A stretch of DNA of 57,586 nt from Legionella sp. (GCA_017306715.1 JAFKHV010000022.1:1-57586), one strand, 5' to 3'; shown: positions 46,573 to 57,055, counted from the stretch's first letter. Numbers and translations are program-made. Notes: generated from the sequence alone by a model not told the origin.

Positions 46573-48129
46573 ATGTTGACTCATAATGACTTAATCACCC
46601 TTGGAGTACAATTAGGATACAAGGATTTAGAAGCGGGCCTATGCAATGGATTTAATTGTATGTGGTTGCAAGCCTATTTTTGCGATCAACTACCTGCTTT
46701 CTATAAGCGATTACGCATAATTCATCAACACAAAGACCATATACACCTTCTAGTTGAACGTATAAGAATGGCTCAGGAAAATAATCAACGAACTACGGTG
46801 GATCTTGAATTCCTGGATATATTGGCTTTTTATGAAGGAATGACACTTTATCTGAAACCCGAGGATTATCAATTTCTTTTCCCAAATTTCCCCACGTTAA
46901 ATCAGGAAGACATCGATGTGATTTTTGAATTGATCAAACCGGTCTTACTGAATAATCAACAACTCAATTTTTATTATGATCATGAATATGTCTTAACTGA
47001 AAAGGAGTTCATTAGTCTCTTTAGCCGCTTTGCTAATATCTTTGCACATAGTCTAGAACCTATAGCCCTTCTTGTGAGCTGTAGTGATCATACTGTAAGT
47101 CTCGCTTATAATGATAAAACATCTCAATGGCTTTATATGGATGTTAATAGCCTAAACAATTGTGAGAGCCTAAATTATCATTGGGAAGTGGATACCTTGA
47201 AGTTGTTTAACACGCTTCAGACCTCATTTAGGTCCATGATATATCTAAGTTTCAATGTTAAAATATTATCAACCCATCACACCTATCCAATCAAAGAACA
47301 ATTCAAATCTTTATCTAATTGTACACCAATAAGTGAAATTGGCAGGACCGATAGTAAAGGCGTCGGCTTATTATATTTAGCGTGTCAAAATGGCAACATT
47401 AACCATGTTAGACAGCTCCTGCAGCAAGGATATACATGGGAATTAAATCGTAAAAATAAAGATGGCTTAAACCCTTTCTTAATCACGTGTCTTTATGGAT
47501 ATGCAGACATCCTTTCCTTGCTGCAAAATTCATCTGTAGAATATCAGGTGAACGCCGCCAATAACGAGGGGGCTACGGCATTACATCTTGCCTGCGCGAG
47601 TGGCCATGCACGTATTGTAGAGGAACTTCTAAACCACCCCAAGCTTCAGGTAAATCAAACCAATCATAGTGGTGTCACCCCTTTATATATCGCCTGCCAA
47701 ACCGGACACGATGAGATTGTGGCTTTGTTATTACAGCATAAACAATTGCAGCCGCTGGATACAATAGGCCTCGAGGGCCATACTCCTCTTATGGTGGCCT
47801 GTCTTTCGCCGCGAACACAAAATAATAAAAAATTGTTTACGCTGTTACTCGCGCATGGTGCGAGCATGACTCTGAAAAATAACGCGGGCCAAACCGCTTT
47901 GGATATCGCGGTGAGCACGAATAATTCTGCAGCAATCGATGTATTGAGTTTATGGCTATTGCATCATCCACAGCAATTGAGTCAATTTATGTCCCCCCTG
48001 ACCTTTACGACCATTGATAAAAAATATCTGCATAAGTCACGAATTAATAAGGAGCCACTGACATTTTTTAACAAACAAAATATGGCTATCGAGGCCGAAC
48101 CAATTAACCGCTGTAGTTTAAAAGTTTAA
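46573..48129 (+). CDS. Ankyrin-repeat protein with papain-like (YopT-like) N-terminal domain, putative effector
   Basis: A 518-residue protein. Residues 267 to about 455 contain six ankyrin repeats, the best being EGATALHLACASGHARIVEELL and SGVTPLYIACQTGHDEIVALLL. The N-terminal 220 residues lack them but show a Cys-His-Asp order like papain-fold C58 peptidases: EAGLCNGFNCMWLQAY with Cys24, SDHTVSLAY with His173 and WLYMDVNS with Asp190. Spacing and surrounding hydrophobics fit that fold, but this is motif matching by eye. Protease-plus-ankyrin layouts are typical of Legionella host-directed proteins. It has no signal peptide. The start has AAGAAG about 5 bases upstream. Ankyrin part certain, protease part tentative. 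Confidence 0.8.
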   Translation: MLTHNDLITLGVQLGYKDLEAGLCNGFNCMWLQAYFCDQLPAFYKRLRIIHQHKDHIHLLVERIRMAQENNQRTTVDLEFLDILAFYEGMTLYLKPEDYQFLFPNFPTLNQEDIDVIFELIKPVLLNNQQLNFYYDHEYVLTEKEFISLFSRFANIFAHSLEPIALLVSCSDHTVSLAYNDKTSQWLYMDVNSLNNCESLNYHWEVDTLKLFNTLQTSFRSMIYLSFNVKILSTHHTYPIKEQFKSLSNCTPISEIGRTDSKGVGLLYLACQNGNINHVRQLLQQGYTWELNRKNKDGLNPFLITCLYGYADILSLLQNSSVEYQVNAANNEGATALHLACASGHARIVEELLNHPKLQVNQTNHSGVTPLYIACQTGHDEIVALLLQHKQLQPLDTIGLEGHTPLMVACLSPRTQNNKKLFTLLLAHGASMTLKNNAGQTALDIAVSTNNSAAIDVLSLWLLHHPQQLSQFMSPLTFTTIDKKYLHKSRINKEPLTFFNKQNMAIEAEPINRCSLKV

Positions 48130-48281
48130 TTGCAATAGCTCCAACGCCTTGAGTTAAAAGATGTTGTCTATAAAGCTCTTGAATGAGGATATTGAAATTT
48201 TCGCTCGAACAAACCGCGTCCCGGTTCAGGCTGATGGTTTAACTACAATATATTCACCGTGACAAGTTAGTACTTATTCAC

Positions 48282-48310
48282 TTGGATCTTATTCACATAA
48301 ATCTTACAAT
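48282..48310 (+). promoter_or_regulatory. Sigma-70-type promoter of the subtilase gene
   Basis: TTGGAT (48282-48287) and TACAAT (48305-48310) are exactly 17 bases apart; the -10 matches consensus at five of six positions. The subtilase ATG lies 27 bases further on with AAAGAG before it. The 208-base gap from 48130 otherwise shows no gene. Confidence 0.5.
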
Positions 48311-48337
48311 ATTGTTTTAAAATTTTTAAAGAGCCCG

Positions 48338-49879
48338 ATGAATTATTTTCTGATAGTCCTAACCCTCGTAATTCAACTTAACTCATTAACAGTCTATGCG
48401 ACGACCAATACCGCAGAAGATAAAAAACACTCAAGTACAAACCTTAAAGCCATCAAACTTGCGCCATCGCAACAATATCCTCATGTCGATAATTGGTGGT
48501 CGCGAGGTTATACCGGTAAAAAAGGGGTTTTAGGTATTATTGATGAAGGGGTTGACCCGAATCACCCTGCTTTGGCGGGGAAAAAAATTATTCTTCGTAA
48601 TGAGGCAGGCTCTTTTTATGATCAGTTTGTGAATGGGGTGCGGTCGCCCCATGGCACCGGAGTTGCCTGTATTTATGCCAGCACCGATCAAAAATACAAA
48701 GGAATTGCTTATGATGTACCCACCATCATCTCCGGACCATCCGGAGAGGAAACACCGGATATTGACAGCTTTCTCAAAACTGTAAGTACCATTAACTGGA
48801 TGTTAGAGCGCACAGATGTCAAGCCCACCGTCATTAATTACAGCATGGGTAATGGTCGCATTGATTGTCCGGGCTGCCCAGAATGGAGTGAACTGGCAAA
48901 AATTATTGACCATATTGTGAATCAAAAGAAAATTCTGTGGGTTAACTCTGCAGGTAATCAGGGTTACATCAAGCCGTCTAACCAGGCGCCATTTAGCACC
49001 ACACTTACCGTACCTGCGGAAAACTATAATGCGCTCACCGTAGCCAACATGAATACGAGCATTCCCAAACAGAATAATTCGATTAAAACGCCCAACCGCG
49101 CAGAACATATCATCCGCTCCACCAGCAGCCGAGGGCCGACGCCCCTCGGACGACGAAAACCTGATCTCACCGCCCCCGGGCATGATACAACCACCTGCGC
49201 CCCCGATCCAAAGGTATATCACTTAAACTATGATGAAGAGATGCATTATCAGAATGGGTTTCGATTAATGGGAGGCACCAGTGCCGCCGCCCCTCACGTT
49301 GGTGCGGCTATTTTATTGCTTCAGGATGCCGGCATCAACAATCCGGTGGCGATCAAGGCACTACTCATTAATAGCGCAGACACCTGGACCGATAGTAATA
49401 ATCGCGATGAGGTTGAGGATGCCCATTTTCAGGTTATGGGCTCTGCATGGAACCGTACTTATGGCTGGGGATATCTTAATATGCAAAAAGCCTTTGAACA
49501 ACGGAATGATCTAGTCGAGGGTTTTCTAACGAAAAAAAATCCGGAAATAACATTTAAAGCTCAAGTTAAAGTAGGTCAAAAAATTACGCTGGTGCATGAA
49601 CGACGGGTTGGCTATTTTAAAAATGGTGCAGAGTGGCAGCTAAGTCCCCTCTCATTAGAGCTCATCGATGCAGACACAAACACCGTTATTGCAGCAGATA
49701 AAAGTCCTATCGATACCGTGCATCAAGTTTCAAATTGTATAAAAAAGTCAAATGAGAAAGAATGCAGCGCAGAAACTAAAGTATTGCATGCGCTCATAAA
49801 AGTTAAATTACAGGGCACCAGAATTGATGGTGCCCACAAAGAACCCTTTGCATTATTGCTTTCTAATCGCACCGCTTAA
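48338..49879 (+). CDS. Secreted subtilisin-like serine protease (S8 family)
   Basis: A 513-residue protein with a signal peptide (about 1-21, cleavage after VYA). The catalytic triad is in family context: Asp69 in GIIDEGVDPNHP, His105 in SPHGTGVACIY and Ser315 in GGTSAAAPHVGAA; Asn207 in NSAGNQG supplies the oxyanion hole. Only about 25 residues separate the signal peptide from the protease domain, so there is no normal inhibitory propeptide. After residue about 400 a beta-rich C-terminal domain follows. The SPHGTG reading, rather than the common HGT-H, is slightly unusual. The enzyme is expected in the periplasm or outside (type II secretion), not in the cytosol. Confidence 0.92.
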   Translation: MNYFLIVLTLVIQLNSLTVYATTNTAEDKKHSSTNLKAIKLAPSQQYPHVDNWWSRGYTGKKGVLGIIDEGVDPNHPALAGKKIILRNEAGSFYDQFVNGVRSPHGTGVACIYASTDQKYKGIAYDVPTIISGPSGEETPDIDSFLKTVSTINWMLERTDVKPTVINYSMGNGRIDCPGCPEWSELAKIIDHIVNQKKILWVNSAGNQGYIKPSNQAPFSTTLTVPAENYNALTVANMNTSIPKQNNSIKTPNRAEHIIRSTSSRGPTPLGRRKPDLTAPGHDTTTCAPDPKVYHLNYDEEMHYQNGFRLMGGTSAAAPHVGAAILLLQDAGINNPVAIKALLINSADTWTDSNNRDEVEDAHFQVMGSAWNRTYGWGYLNMQKAFEQRNDLVEGFLTKKNPEITFKAQVKVGQKITLVHERRVGYFKNGAEWQLSPLSLELIDADTNTVIAADKSPIDTVHQVSNCIKKSNEKECSAETKVLHALIKVKLQGTRIDGAHKEPFALLLSNRTA

Positions 49880-49885
49880 TGCGCT

Positions 49886-51172
49886 TTAATGGGCTTGGCT
49901 ATTTTTTAAGGTTCGTTGGAGCAATTGCTCATAGATGGGAGCATTCCTGGCGAGCTGTAAAACAATGGTTGCGGTAATGCAGGCCATCATTACCGGAAAA
50001 ATAAGCGAATAATTCTGCGTCATCTCCACGACTAAAACCCCACCGGTAATCGGTGAGCGCGTTACTCCTGCAAAAAGCGCTGCCATACCGGCTACGGCAA
50101 ACATTCCCGGTTGGGTGTAGAAATCCAAATGCATCAGTTGAAACAAATTAAAAACAGCTAAACCAAACAAAGTACCCAAAGCAAGCACTGGGGCAAATAT
50201 TCCCCCAGGCACACCTGTAGCATAGCAGGCAAGTGTACCAATAAATCGCAGGACAAATAATATTATAAGAATTTTCAAATCAAGAGAAAGTGTTAATGCT
50301 TGATGAATAATCTCATCTCCGCCTCCCACCAAAGCGGGAAAATAAATTGCTAAAAAACCAACAGCAAAACCAATTACCAACGCGTAGACAAGTTTATTAC
50401 CCGCGCTCAAGTTATCGATACAGAAAAGCAATCTCATCAAGTACTTATTAAATATTAAGGCGACAAATCCGACAAAAAAACCGAAACAGGCAAAGAGCCA
50501 CATGGCATCCAAAGCAGGGAATTGAAAGATACTCATCGGAATATTCGGCTGTGCGCCAAGCAAAAAATTTTGCATTAACGTGGCAACTAAACAGCTAATG
50601 ACCACCATCGTAAAGCTTGTAAATGAATAATTAAATTGATTACGCATCTCCTCCATAACAAAAATAACACCTGCAAGTGGTGCATTGAAAGCAACCGCTA
50701 AACCTGCCGCCGCACCTGCGGCAATAAGACTATCACGGCGTCGACGACTTAAGGCGGCAATGGAGCCCAACATTTCTCCAAGATTACCCCCAATGTGTAT
50801 GGTCGGACCTTCACGGCCCAACAACATCTTTGCACCCAAAGCTAGGATTCCTGCAAAGAATTTTACGGGTAGTAAGCGATGCCAATGTACCAATCGCAGA
50901 TGAAGCAAAGCACCTTCAATCTCTTGTACACCACTGCCCCCCGCTTCTGGAGCAAAATAGCGTACACCTAAATAGGCAAGCCCTACCATGACCATGGAAA
51001 TGAGCCCAGCCGCTACAGCAAGAAACCCCTTAGAATCTGTGGTGACCGTCGTGCTATTGGGTAAAATCTGACTTAAAATATCGATTATTTCACGAAAGGC
51101 CGAACCTGCTATTCCGACTAAAACACCTAAAATTAATGAAATAAAATAAAGTCTGAGCAATTTAATTTGCAT
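49886..51172 (-). CDS. ClC-family chloride channel / H+-Cl- exchanger
   Basis: A 428-residue membrane protein with about 18 helical segments in the ClC antiparallel arrangement. Selectivity-filter motifs are GGSGVQE (78-84), GREGPTIHIGGNLG (119-132; Glu121 is the gating glutamate) and GVPGGIFAPVLALG near residue 318, with RSPITGGVLVVEMTQNY near residue 372. It has no CBS domains. In enteric bacteria ClcA aids acid survival, but physiology here is unknown. Its ATG overlaps the stop of trpEG by 11 bases on the same strand, so the two are probably transcribed together. Confidence 0.93.
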   Translation of the reverse strand: MQIKLLRLYFISLILGVLVGIAGSAFREIIDILSQILPNSTTVTTDSKGFLAVAAGLISMVMVGLAYLGVRYFAPEAGGSGVQEIEGALLHLRLVHWHRLLPVKFFAGILALGAKMLLGREGPTIHIGGNLGEMLGSIAALSRRRRDSLIAAGAAAGLAVAFNAPLAGVIFVMEEMRNQFNYSFTSFTMVVISCLVATLMQNFLLGAQPNIPMSIFQFPALDAMWLFACFGFFVGFVALIFNKYLMRLLFCIDNLSAGNKLVYALVIGFAVGFLAIYFPALVGGGDEIIHQALTLSLDLKILIILFVLRFIGTLACYATGVPGGIFAPVLALGTLFGLAVFNLFQLMHLDFYTQPGMFAVAGMAALFAGVTRSPITGGVLVVEMTQNYSLIFPVMMACITATIVLQLARNAPIYEQLLQRTLKNSQAH

Positions 51173-53312
51173 GAGTCATCACCATTTGCATCAAATTAAA
51201 AATAATCTTTTGTCCGGCATTTCGAGACAAAGATAATATTGTTTCAGGGTGGAATTGCACTGCCTGTATGGGGAGATGATGGTGCATTATTGCCATAATA
51301 ATCTCATCATCACTTACCGCAGTCACCGTAAGCTCTGAGGGCATGGCTTGAATCGATGCATAAAGAGAATGGTAACGACCGGCTTTAAAGGTTGGCTCTA
51401 AATCTTTGAATAAAGACGTTGCGGTAACGACCCGAATTTCAGATGCTTTACCATGCATGGGATAAGATAAAGTATTCAGCGTGCCACCAAAATACTCGAC
51501 AATACCTTGCAACCCCAGACATACGCCAAATAGCGGAATATTCTTATGCAAAACTGCTGCAATAGTACCGGATAAGTTAAAATCTTTTGGACTCCCGGGA
51601 CCTGGAGATAAAACCACCAAATTAAAGGTCTCTGTCTCTAAATAGTACCGCGCACGGTCAAAGCGTACCGTTAATACCTCCGCGCCGGTTTGTCTAAAGT
51701 AATTAGCAAGCGTGTGTACAAAAGAGTCTTGATGATCGATAAGGAGAACGCGTGCGCCTTTACCTACAGCAGGCATACGAAACTCTTGATAATCCGGTTT
51801 TGCATAAGTGGCCTGAAGAATATCCAAAAATGCCGAAGCTTTTAAGCGAATTTCCTCTTCCTCAGCTTCTGGAATTGAATCGTACAGCAGGGTAGCTCCC
51901 ACGCGAACTTCAGCAACTCCCTCTTCCAAACGGACGGTTCTTAATATCAATCCGGTATTTAAATCACCATTAACCCCAAACCATCCTACAGCCCCGCCAT
52001 ACCAGCGTCGTGGCGATTTTTCATGCTGCTCGATAAAGCTCATCGCCCAAAGTTTTGGGGCACCGGTAACTGTCACGACCCACATATGGGTTAAGAACGC
52101 ATCAACCGCATCAAAACCCGGACGCAATTCGCCCTCAACATGATCCACTGTATGAATCACGCGAGAATACATCTCAATTTGCCTGCGTCCGATGACTTTA
52201 ACCGAGCCTGCTTCACAGATGCGTGATTTATCATTGCGATCAACATCGGTGCACATGGTTAATTCTGATTCTTCTTTTTTAGAAACAAGCAATGATTGAA
52301 TATTTTCGGCATCCTCAATGGCATTTTTACCGCGCTTGATGGTACCGGATATTGGGCAGGTCTCAACGCGTGTTCCTGTAACACGCACATACATTTCTGG
52401 AGAAGCACCCACGAGATACTCCCCTTCTCCTAAGTTGATAAAAAAACCATAAGGAGATGGATTTATTTCAGACATCAGTTCAAACAAATGTGAAGGTGGA
52501 TGGTCGTAATGACGGTAAAAGGTTTGGCTTGTCACCACCTCAAACAAATCCCCCCGCGCAAAAGACTCCCGAGCCTTCTCCACTGATTTTGCATACTCGC
52601 CCTCCCGATGATCACCCGTTATTAACGGCTGTTGTGCGGGATAATAATTTTTTTGCTCACCGGTACGTGGCGCATTGCGTGTAGTTAATGCCCCCCATTG
52701 AAATTCATAGCGACGAATAAAGGCGCTTTCTTTGCGATGATTTACTACATAGATTTCATCAGGTAAGTATAAAACCAGATCTCGCTGATTGGGATCACGT
52801 GCCTTGTGTTGCTCTAAATCTTCAAATTGATGAATCAGATCATAACCAAAGGCACCGTACAAACCTAAATAAGGCTCATCTTTATGGTGTAAAAAACTAA
52901 GTAACTGGCGTATTAAGGTAAATACTGAAGGCTGTTTACTGCGCTCCTCCTCACAAAATATTTCTCGAGACACTTTAACCCGCAGATGGATTTTAAGATC
53001 CGTATGCGCGATTAGTTCTAATGCATGATGGTCGCGTAATTGCGGCAAGAAAAAAGACAGTAAGATTTCGCCACGAATGTTCAAAGCGGCAATCTCGATT
53101 AGCTCATGCTTACAGGTTATCACCAGGGGTGGATTACAAAATCCGATATCCCAAGTCGTATATCGCCCCGGGTATTCATAACTGGAAGCGAAAATAGCGC
53201 CTCTTTGTGTATCCAGTGCCGTAATAAGATCCCGAATCCCTTGGTTATAGTCAAGGTCTGATTGTTCAACCTCAAGAGTGACACCGCCTGGAGTATTAAG
53301 TTGTTGAAACAT
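51162..53312 (-). CDS. trpE(G): Fused anthranilate synthase TrpE-TrpG
   Basis: A single 716-residue protein from the ATG at 53312 (GGAAGAG 5-6 bases upstream; the frame runs on to 53342). Residues 1 to about 500 are the chorismate-using TrpE part, with TCPISGTIKRG near 331, ELTMCTDVDRNDKSRICE near 357 and TVTGAPKLWAMSFIEQHE near 423. Residues about 520-716 are the glutaminase: SPGPGSPKDF, FGVCLGLQGI (nucleophile Cys) and AVQFHPE (His-Glu). The CTDVDRNDKSR wording is that of the fused TrpEG type known from Rhizobium and Azospirillum. It makes anthranilate for tryptophan. No other trp gene is adjacent. Confidence 0.93.
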   Translation of the reverse strand: MFQQLNTPGGVTLEVEQSDLDYNQGIRDLITALDTQRGAIFASSYEYPGRYTTWDIGFCNPPLVITCKHELIEIAALNIRGEILLSFFLPQLRDHHALELIAHTDLKIHLRVKVSREIFCEEERSKQPSVFTLIRQLLSFLHHKDEPYLGLYGAFGYDLIHQFEDLEQHKARDPNQRDLVLYLPDEIYVVNHRKESAFIRRYEFQWGALTTRNAPRTGEQKNYYPAQQPLITGDHREGEYAKSVEKARESFARGDLFEVVTSQTFYRHYDHPPSHLFELMSEINPSPYGFFINLGEGEYLVGASPEMYVRVTGTRVETCPISGTIKRGKNAIEDAENIQSLLVSKKEESELTMCTDVDRNDKSRICEAGSVKVIGRRQIEMYSRVIHTVDHVEGELRPGFDAVDAFLTHMWVVTVTGAPKLWAMSFIEQHEKSPRRWYGGAVGWFGVNGDLNTGLILRTVRLEEGVAEVRVGATLLYDSIPEAEEEEIRLKASAFLDILQATYAKPDYQEFRMPAVGKGARVLLIDHQDSFVHTLANYFRQTGAEVLTVRFDRARYYLETETFNLVVLSPGPGSPKDFNLSGTIAAVLHKNIPLFGVCLGLQGIVEYFGGTLNTLSYPMHGKASEIRVVTATSLFKDLEPTFKAGRYHSLYASIQAMPSELTVTAVSDDEIIMAIMHHHLPIQAVQFHPETILSLSRNAGQKIIFNLMQMVMTHAN

Positions 53313-53449
53313 AAATTCTCTTCCGAAACCATCATAATTCATTCTACTGTAAAAAAATGCGGCTGCCTATGGCATAATCCTGCGCAATTAAGGATGGAAT
53401 TTCTACGTTCACGTCATATAATAGTCTTTTGTTTTATGAGTACGCCATC

Positions 53450-53737
53450 ATGAGTATAAATCCTGAGGAATTGAAAAAAATTGCAGACCTTGCTTATTTG
53501 GAGATGACACCAGAAATGGCACTTGAGCTCCAAAACGAAGTGGGGCAAATTATGGACTTTGTCGAACTGCTACGCCAGGTTCCTACTGCAAACATCACGC
53601 CTCTATTTCATCCTTTGGCACACCAACAACCAATGCGACCTGATCAAAGTCGCACCGCCAATCATGTCCAGGAGCTTGAAGACTTAGCGCCACTTTTTGA
53701 TGAAGGCCTCTATCTCGTACCTCAAGTGATCGAATAA
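53450..53737 (+). CDS. gatC: Asp-tRNA(Asn)/Glu-tRNA(Gln) amidotransferase subunit C
   Basis: A small subunit that wraps GatA and GatB together. The ATG at 53450 gives [19 protein letters not shown] and 95 residues, the normal size; a TTG at 53429 in the same frame is unlikely. [26 protein letters not shown] (residues about 30-55) is the signature region, and [17 protein letters not shown] is the conserved end. It is first in gatCAB; gatA starts 4 bases after its stop. Confidence 0.95.
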   Translation: MSINPEELKKIADLAYLEMTPEMALELQNEVGQIMDFVELLRQVPTANITPLFHPLAHQQPMRPDQSRTANHVQELEDLAPLFDEGLYLVPQVIE

Positions 53738-53741
53738 ACTC

Positions 53742-55199
53742 ATGGAACATTTATCAATAAAACAAATTTCATCCGCTCTGCGACAAAGAAAATTCTCCAG
53801 TGTTGAGTTGACCCAATACTATTTAAAGCAAATTGATATAAATCAACAACTTAATGCCTTCATTCATGTTGATGAGAAGCTGGCTATTACTGCTGCAAAA
53901 CAGGCAGACCAAAAATTACAAAAGAAAGAAGGCTCGATGCTGACCGGAATACCCATGGCGGTAAAGGATCTCTTTTGTACTAAAGAAATGCCCACAACCT
54001 GCGCCTCAAAGATGCTGGCGCAATTTCAGCCTCCCTACTCGGCAACAGTGGTTTCACGCTTACAAGACCAAGGGGCCGTCTTGGTAGGTAAAACCAATAT
54101 GGATGAATTTGCCATGGGCTCCAGCAATGAGCATAGTTATTTTGGAGCAGTCCTTAATCCCTGGGATGCTCAACGAGTACCTGGCGGCTCATCGGGGGGT
54201 TCTGCAGCTGCAATTGCGGGCGGGTTAATTCCTTATGCTTTGGGTTCTGACACCGGCGGCTCCATTCGCCAACCGGCAGCTTTTTGTGGCATTAGCGGCA
54301 TAAAACCTACTTATGGTATGGCATCCCGTCACGGCATGATCGCTTATGCATCAAGTATGGATCAAGCAGGCCCCATGGCTTACAGCGCCGAGGATTTGGC
54401 GATAATTCTACAAGCGATGGTAGGACATGATCGATACGATTCCACATCAGTTAAGCAACCTCCAGTAGATTACTTATCCTTCTTAGACAAACCGAATGCG
54501 CCATTACGGATTGGTATCCCTACTTTTTACAAAGACCATGCTCTGGATGCACCAATTCAACGGTGTATTGATGATGCTCTGAGCATCTTTCGCAATTTCG
54601 GCGCCGAGGTGGTTTTTGTTGATTTGCACTTACAGCCATTGTGGGTGCCATGTTATTACGTGATTGCCTGTGCCGAAGCGTCATCCAATTTGTCGCGCTA
54701 CGATGGAATTCGTTTTGGACATCGCAGCCAGCGTGGCGAGTCACTCGCTGAATTAATAAAGCACTCACGTAGTGAAGGTTTTGGTATGGAGGTAAAAAGG
54801 CGTATTCTCACCGGAACCCACCTTCTTTCGTCTGCGTGTTTTTCTGCTTACTATCTCCAAGCACAAAAAATTCGTCGCCTAATTCAGCAAGAATTGCTCC
54901 GCACTTTGGAACAGGTTGATGTGCTCATCGGCCCGACTACACCACAGGTTGCATTTCACTTAGGCGTAAAAAAAGAAAATCCTGTTCAAAACTATCTTAG
55001 CGATGTGTTTACTGTAGCCGCTAATCTAGCAGGCCTGCCTGCTCTATCGATACCGGCAGGATTTGCGCACGGGTTGCCTGTGGGGATGCAATTAATGGGG
55101 CGTCATTTTAGCGAAGCATCTTTATTAAAGTGGGCACATGAGTATCAAAAACGAACGGAATGGCACCAGGCCAGACCAATATTACGAGATAAGAAATGA
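53742..55199 (+). CDS. gatA: Asp-tRNA(Asn)/Glu-tRNA(Gln) amidotransferase subunit A
   Basis: The amidase subunit, releasing ammonia from Gln (or Asn). It is 485 residues long. The amidase-signature catalytic triad is visible: Lys in [12 protein letters not shown] near residue 74, cis-Ser in the [14 protein letters not shown] loop near residue 150 and the nucleophilic Ser in [16 protein letters not shown] near residue 174. The C-terminal half has [10 protein letters not shown] near residue 395. Its stop overlaps the gatB start by 4 bases (ATGA), so translation is probably coupled. Confidence 0.97.
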   Translation: MEHLSIKQISSALRQRKFSSVELTQYYLKQIDINQQLNAFIHVDEKLAITAAKQADQKLQKKEGSMLTGIPMAVKDLFCTKEMPTTCASKMLAQFQPPYSATVVSRLQDQGAVLVGKTNMDEFAMGSSNEHSYFGAVLNPWDAQRVPGGSSGGSAAAIAGGLIPYALGSDTGGSIRQPAAFCGISGIKPTYGMASRHGMIAYASSMDQAGPMAYSAEDLAIILQAMVGHDRYDSTSVKQPPVDYLSFLDKPNAPLRIGIPTFYKDHALDAPIQRCIDDALSIFRNFGAEVVFVDLHLQPLWVPCYYVIACAEASSNLSRYDGIRFGHRSQRGESLAELIKHSRSEGFGMEVKRRILTGTHLLSSACFSAYYLQAQKIRRLIQQELLRTLEQVDVLIGPTTPQVAFHLGVKKENPVQNYLSDVFTVAANLAGLPALSIPAGFAHGLPVGMQLMGRHFSEASLLKWAHEYQKRTEWHQARPILRDKK

Positions 55200-56641
55200 T
55201 GTGGGATACAGTTATAGGCCTTGAAGTTCATGTGCAACTCCTCACTAAATCAAAGCTGTTCTCAGACTCAACGCATGCATTTGGTGCACTACCCAATACC
55301 CAGACTAGTTTTTTAGACGCAGGTTTCCCAGGAACATTGCCTGTGCTTAATGCAGCTGCGGTTCATATGGGGATTCGCTTTGGCCTGGCTGTTGGTGCCA
55401 CCATTCAATCGGAATCAGTATTTGAGCGCAAAAATTATTTTTACCCGGATTTACCTAAAGGATATCAAATCAGTCAGTTTCAACAGCCCATAGTGACGGA
55501 TGGCTTTCTTTCAATAAGGGTCGGTGCAGATGAGCCTCAATCGATCCACATTGTGCGCGCACATCTTGAAGAAGATGCAGGTAAATCCCTCCATGGCGTT
55601 TTGCCTGGTTATACGGGTATTGATTTAAATCGCGCCGGCTCCCCTCTTCTTGAAATAGTTACCGCGCCCTGTCTTCATTCTGCAGCGCAGGCTTTGGCTT
55701 ATTTGAAAACCTTGCATCAGCTGGTAATGTTCTTGGGCATTTGCGATGGCAATATGCAGGAAGGGTCGTTTCGTTGTGATGTCAATATCTCATTAAAGCC
55801 CGCTGGTAGCCCAAATCTTGGAGTGCGCACCGAGATAAAAAACTTGAATTCCTTCCGATTCATAGAAAAAGCTATCCTTTTTGAGCAACAACGACACCAG
55901 CAAATTTTAGAACAAGGCGGTATGTTAGTACCCGAGACGCGCCTTTATGATGCCGATGCTAACTGCACGCGCTCTATGCGGAATAAAGAACAGGAACCTG
56001 ATTACCGCTATTTTCCTGACCCCGACCTATTACCTCTGGTGCTCGATACTCATTTAATTGACACTATAAAACAAAAAATGCCACCCTTACCTTGGGAAAT
56101 ACGAGAAGCGTTGCTGCAAACGGTTGAGTTAAATGCCGACGAAATTCAGTTCTTATTGAGCCATCCTGCTACTTACTCCTTTTATGAAGAAGTAAAAAAC
56201 CACACCACCGCACCTGAAAAAATTATAATCAACTGGCTAAAAGGTATTTATGCCTCCGCCTTAAACGAAGAAGCATGTGACTTCTCGAAACCCAAAATAC
56301 CAGCAGCGGTGCTGGGACAACTACTCGATAAAGTCCAGACTAAAAAACTTTTACTGAATCAGGCCCGTGCAGTGTTTCATCATTTATGGACGAGCAACAA
56401 GTCCTTAGAAGAAATAATAACAGAACAAGGCTTTGATAAAGAAGTCTTAGGCAAGGAACAGGTTTGGTCATTAATTCAGCAACTTATGCTCGAATTCCCC
56501 GAACAAGCAGCCGATTATGCTGCAGGCAAAGAGAAATTAAGCAGCTTTTTTATCGGACAGTTAATGAAGCGAACACAAGGTCACGCAAATCCGGAACAAG
56601 TGGGGATGATGCTACGCGAATACTTGAGCACACTAAAATAA
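55196..56641 (+). CDS. gatB: Asp-tRNA(Asn)/Glu-tRNA(Gln) amidotransferase subunit B
   Basis: The subunit that binds the mischarged tRNA and activates its side chain with ATP. It is 481 residues long. [19 protein letters not shown] (7-25), [22 protein letters not shown] (near 80), HLEEDAGKS (near 122), [14 protein letters not shown] (near 143) and [14 protein letters not shown] (near 207) are strongly conserved GatB segments. The C-terminal YqeY-like tail (about 330-481) ends with [20 protein letters not shown]. It completes gatCAB; the RNase P RNA gene converges on it 25 bases later. Confidence 0.97.
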   Translation: MMWDTVIGLEVHVQLLTKSKLFSDSTHAFGALPNTQTSFLDAGFPGTLPVLNAAAVHMGIRFGLAVGATIQSESVFERKNYFYPDLPKGYQISQFQQPIVTDGFLSIRVGADEPQSIHIVRAHLEEDAGKSLHGVLPGYTGIDLNRAGSPLLEIVTAPCLHSAAQALAYLKTLHQLVMFLGICDGNMQEGSFRCDVNISLKPAGSPNLGVRTEIKNLNSFRFIEKAILFEQQRHQQILEQGGMLVPETRLYDADANCTRSMRNKEQEPDYRYFPDPDLLPLVLDTHLIDTIKQKMPPLPWEIREALLQTVELNADEIQFLLSHPATYSFYEEVKNHTTAPEKIIINWLKGIYASALNEEACDFSKPKIPAAVLGQLLDKVQTKKLLLNQARAVFHHLWTSNKSLEEIITEQGFDKEVLGKEQVWSLIQQLMLEFPEQAADYAAGKEKLSSFFIGQLMKRTQGHANPEQVGMMLREYLSTLK

Positions 56642-56666
56642 TGCTGAAATCTGAAAGATAAGTGTT

Positions 56667-57021
56667 AAAAGAGTCGGTCGATAAGCCGGGTTCTGTCGCG
56701 GACAATCATTCATCTGGGACACGCGTCACCGCATGCCTCAAGCAACCTACCCGAATCCCGTGTGGGCCACACGTTATGGTTTTTAAACCACATGGATTCC
56801 TATTTGGTCTTGCTCCGAGTGGGGTTTTCCCTGCCACATCTGTTGCCAGATGCGCGGTGCGCTCTTACCGCACCATTTCACCCTTACCTCAAAGAGGCGG
56901 TATATTTTCTGTGGCACTTTCCGTAGGTTCACACCTCCCAGGCGTTACCTGGCACTCTGCCCTGTGGAGCCCGGACTTTCCTCCCTTTGAAAACAAAGAG
57001 CGATTGCCTGACCAACTCTGT
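56667..57021 (-). ncRNA. rnpB: RNase P RNA, class A
   Basis: The catalytic RNA that trims the 5' ends of tRNA precursors, about 355 bases here. On the minus strand it contains the hallmark GGAGGAAAGTCCGGGCTCC after a variable hairpin, then GGGCAG-GTGCCAGGTAACGCC, GGAAAGTGCCACAGAAA, GGTAAGGGTGAAA and GAGCAAGACCAAATAGG. It ends with the CCGGCTTATCGACC segment. The 5' AGAGTTGGTC (57019-57010) pairs perfectly with the 3' GACCGACTCT (56679-56670) to make helix P1, after which a short U-run ends the gene. End points are set from P1 and the promoter, to within a few bases. Confidence 0.96.
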
Positions 57022-57026
57022 CACTA

Positions 57027-57055
57027 ATAGTAACAGAGGTTCCAGTTAATGACCA
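57027..57055 (-). promoter_or_regulatory. rnpB: Promoter of rnpB
   Basis: On the minus strand TGGTCA (57055-57050) and TACTAT (57032-57027) are 17 bases apart; each matches the sigma-70 hexamer at four or more positions. The start would fall at about 57021, just where helix P1 of the RNA begins. The -35 lies inside the loop of the hairpin at 57040-57068. Confidence 0.55.

Noticed and set aside
56662..57027. An open frame of 121 codons on the + strand after gatB
   Set aside because: It is the complement of the RNase P RNA gene, whose conserved core and P1 pairing are clear; the frame has no ribosome site or protein-like composition.
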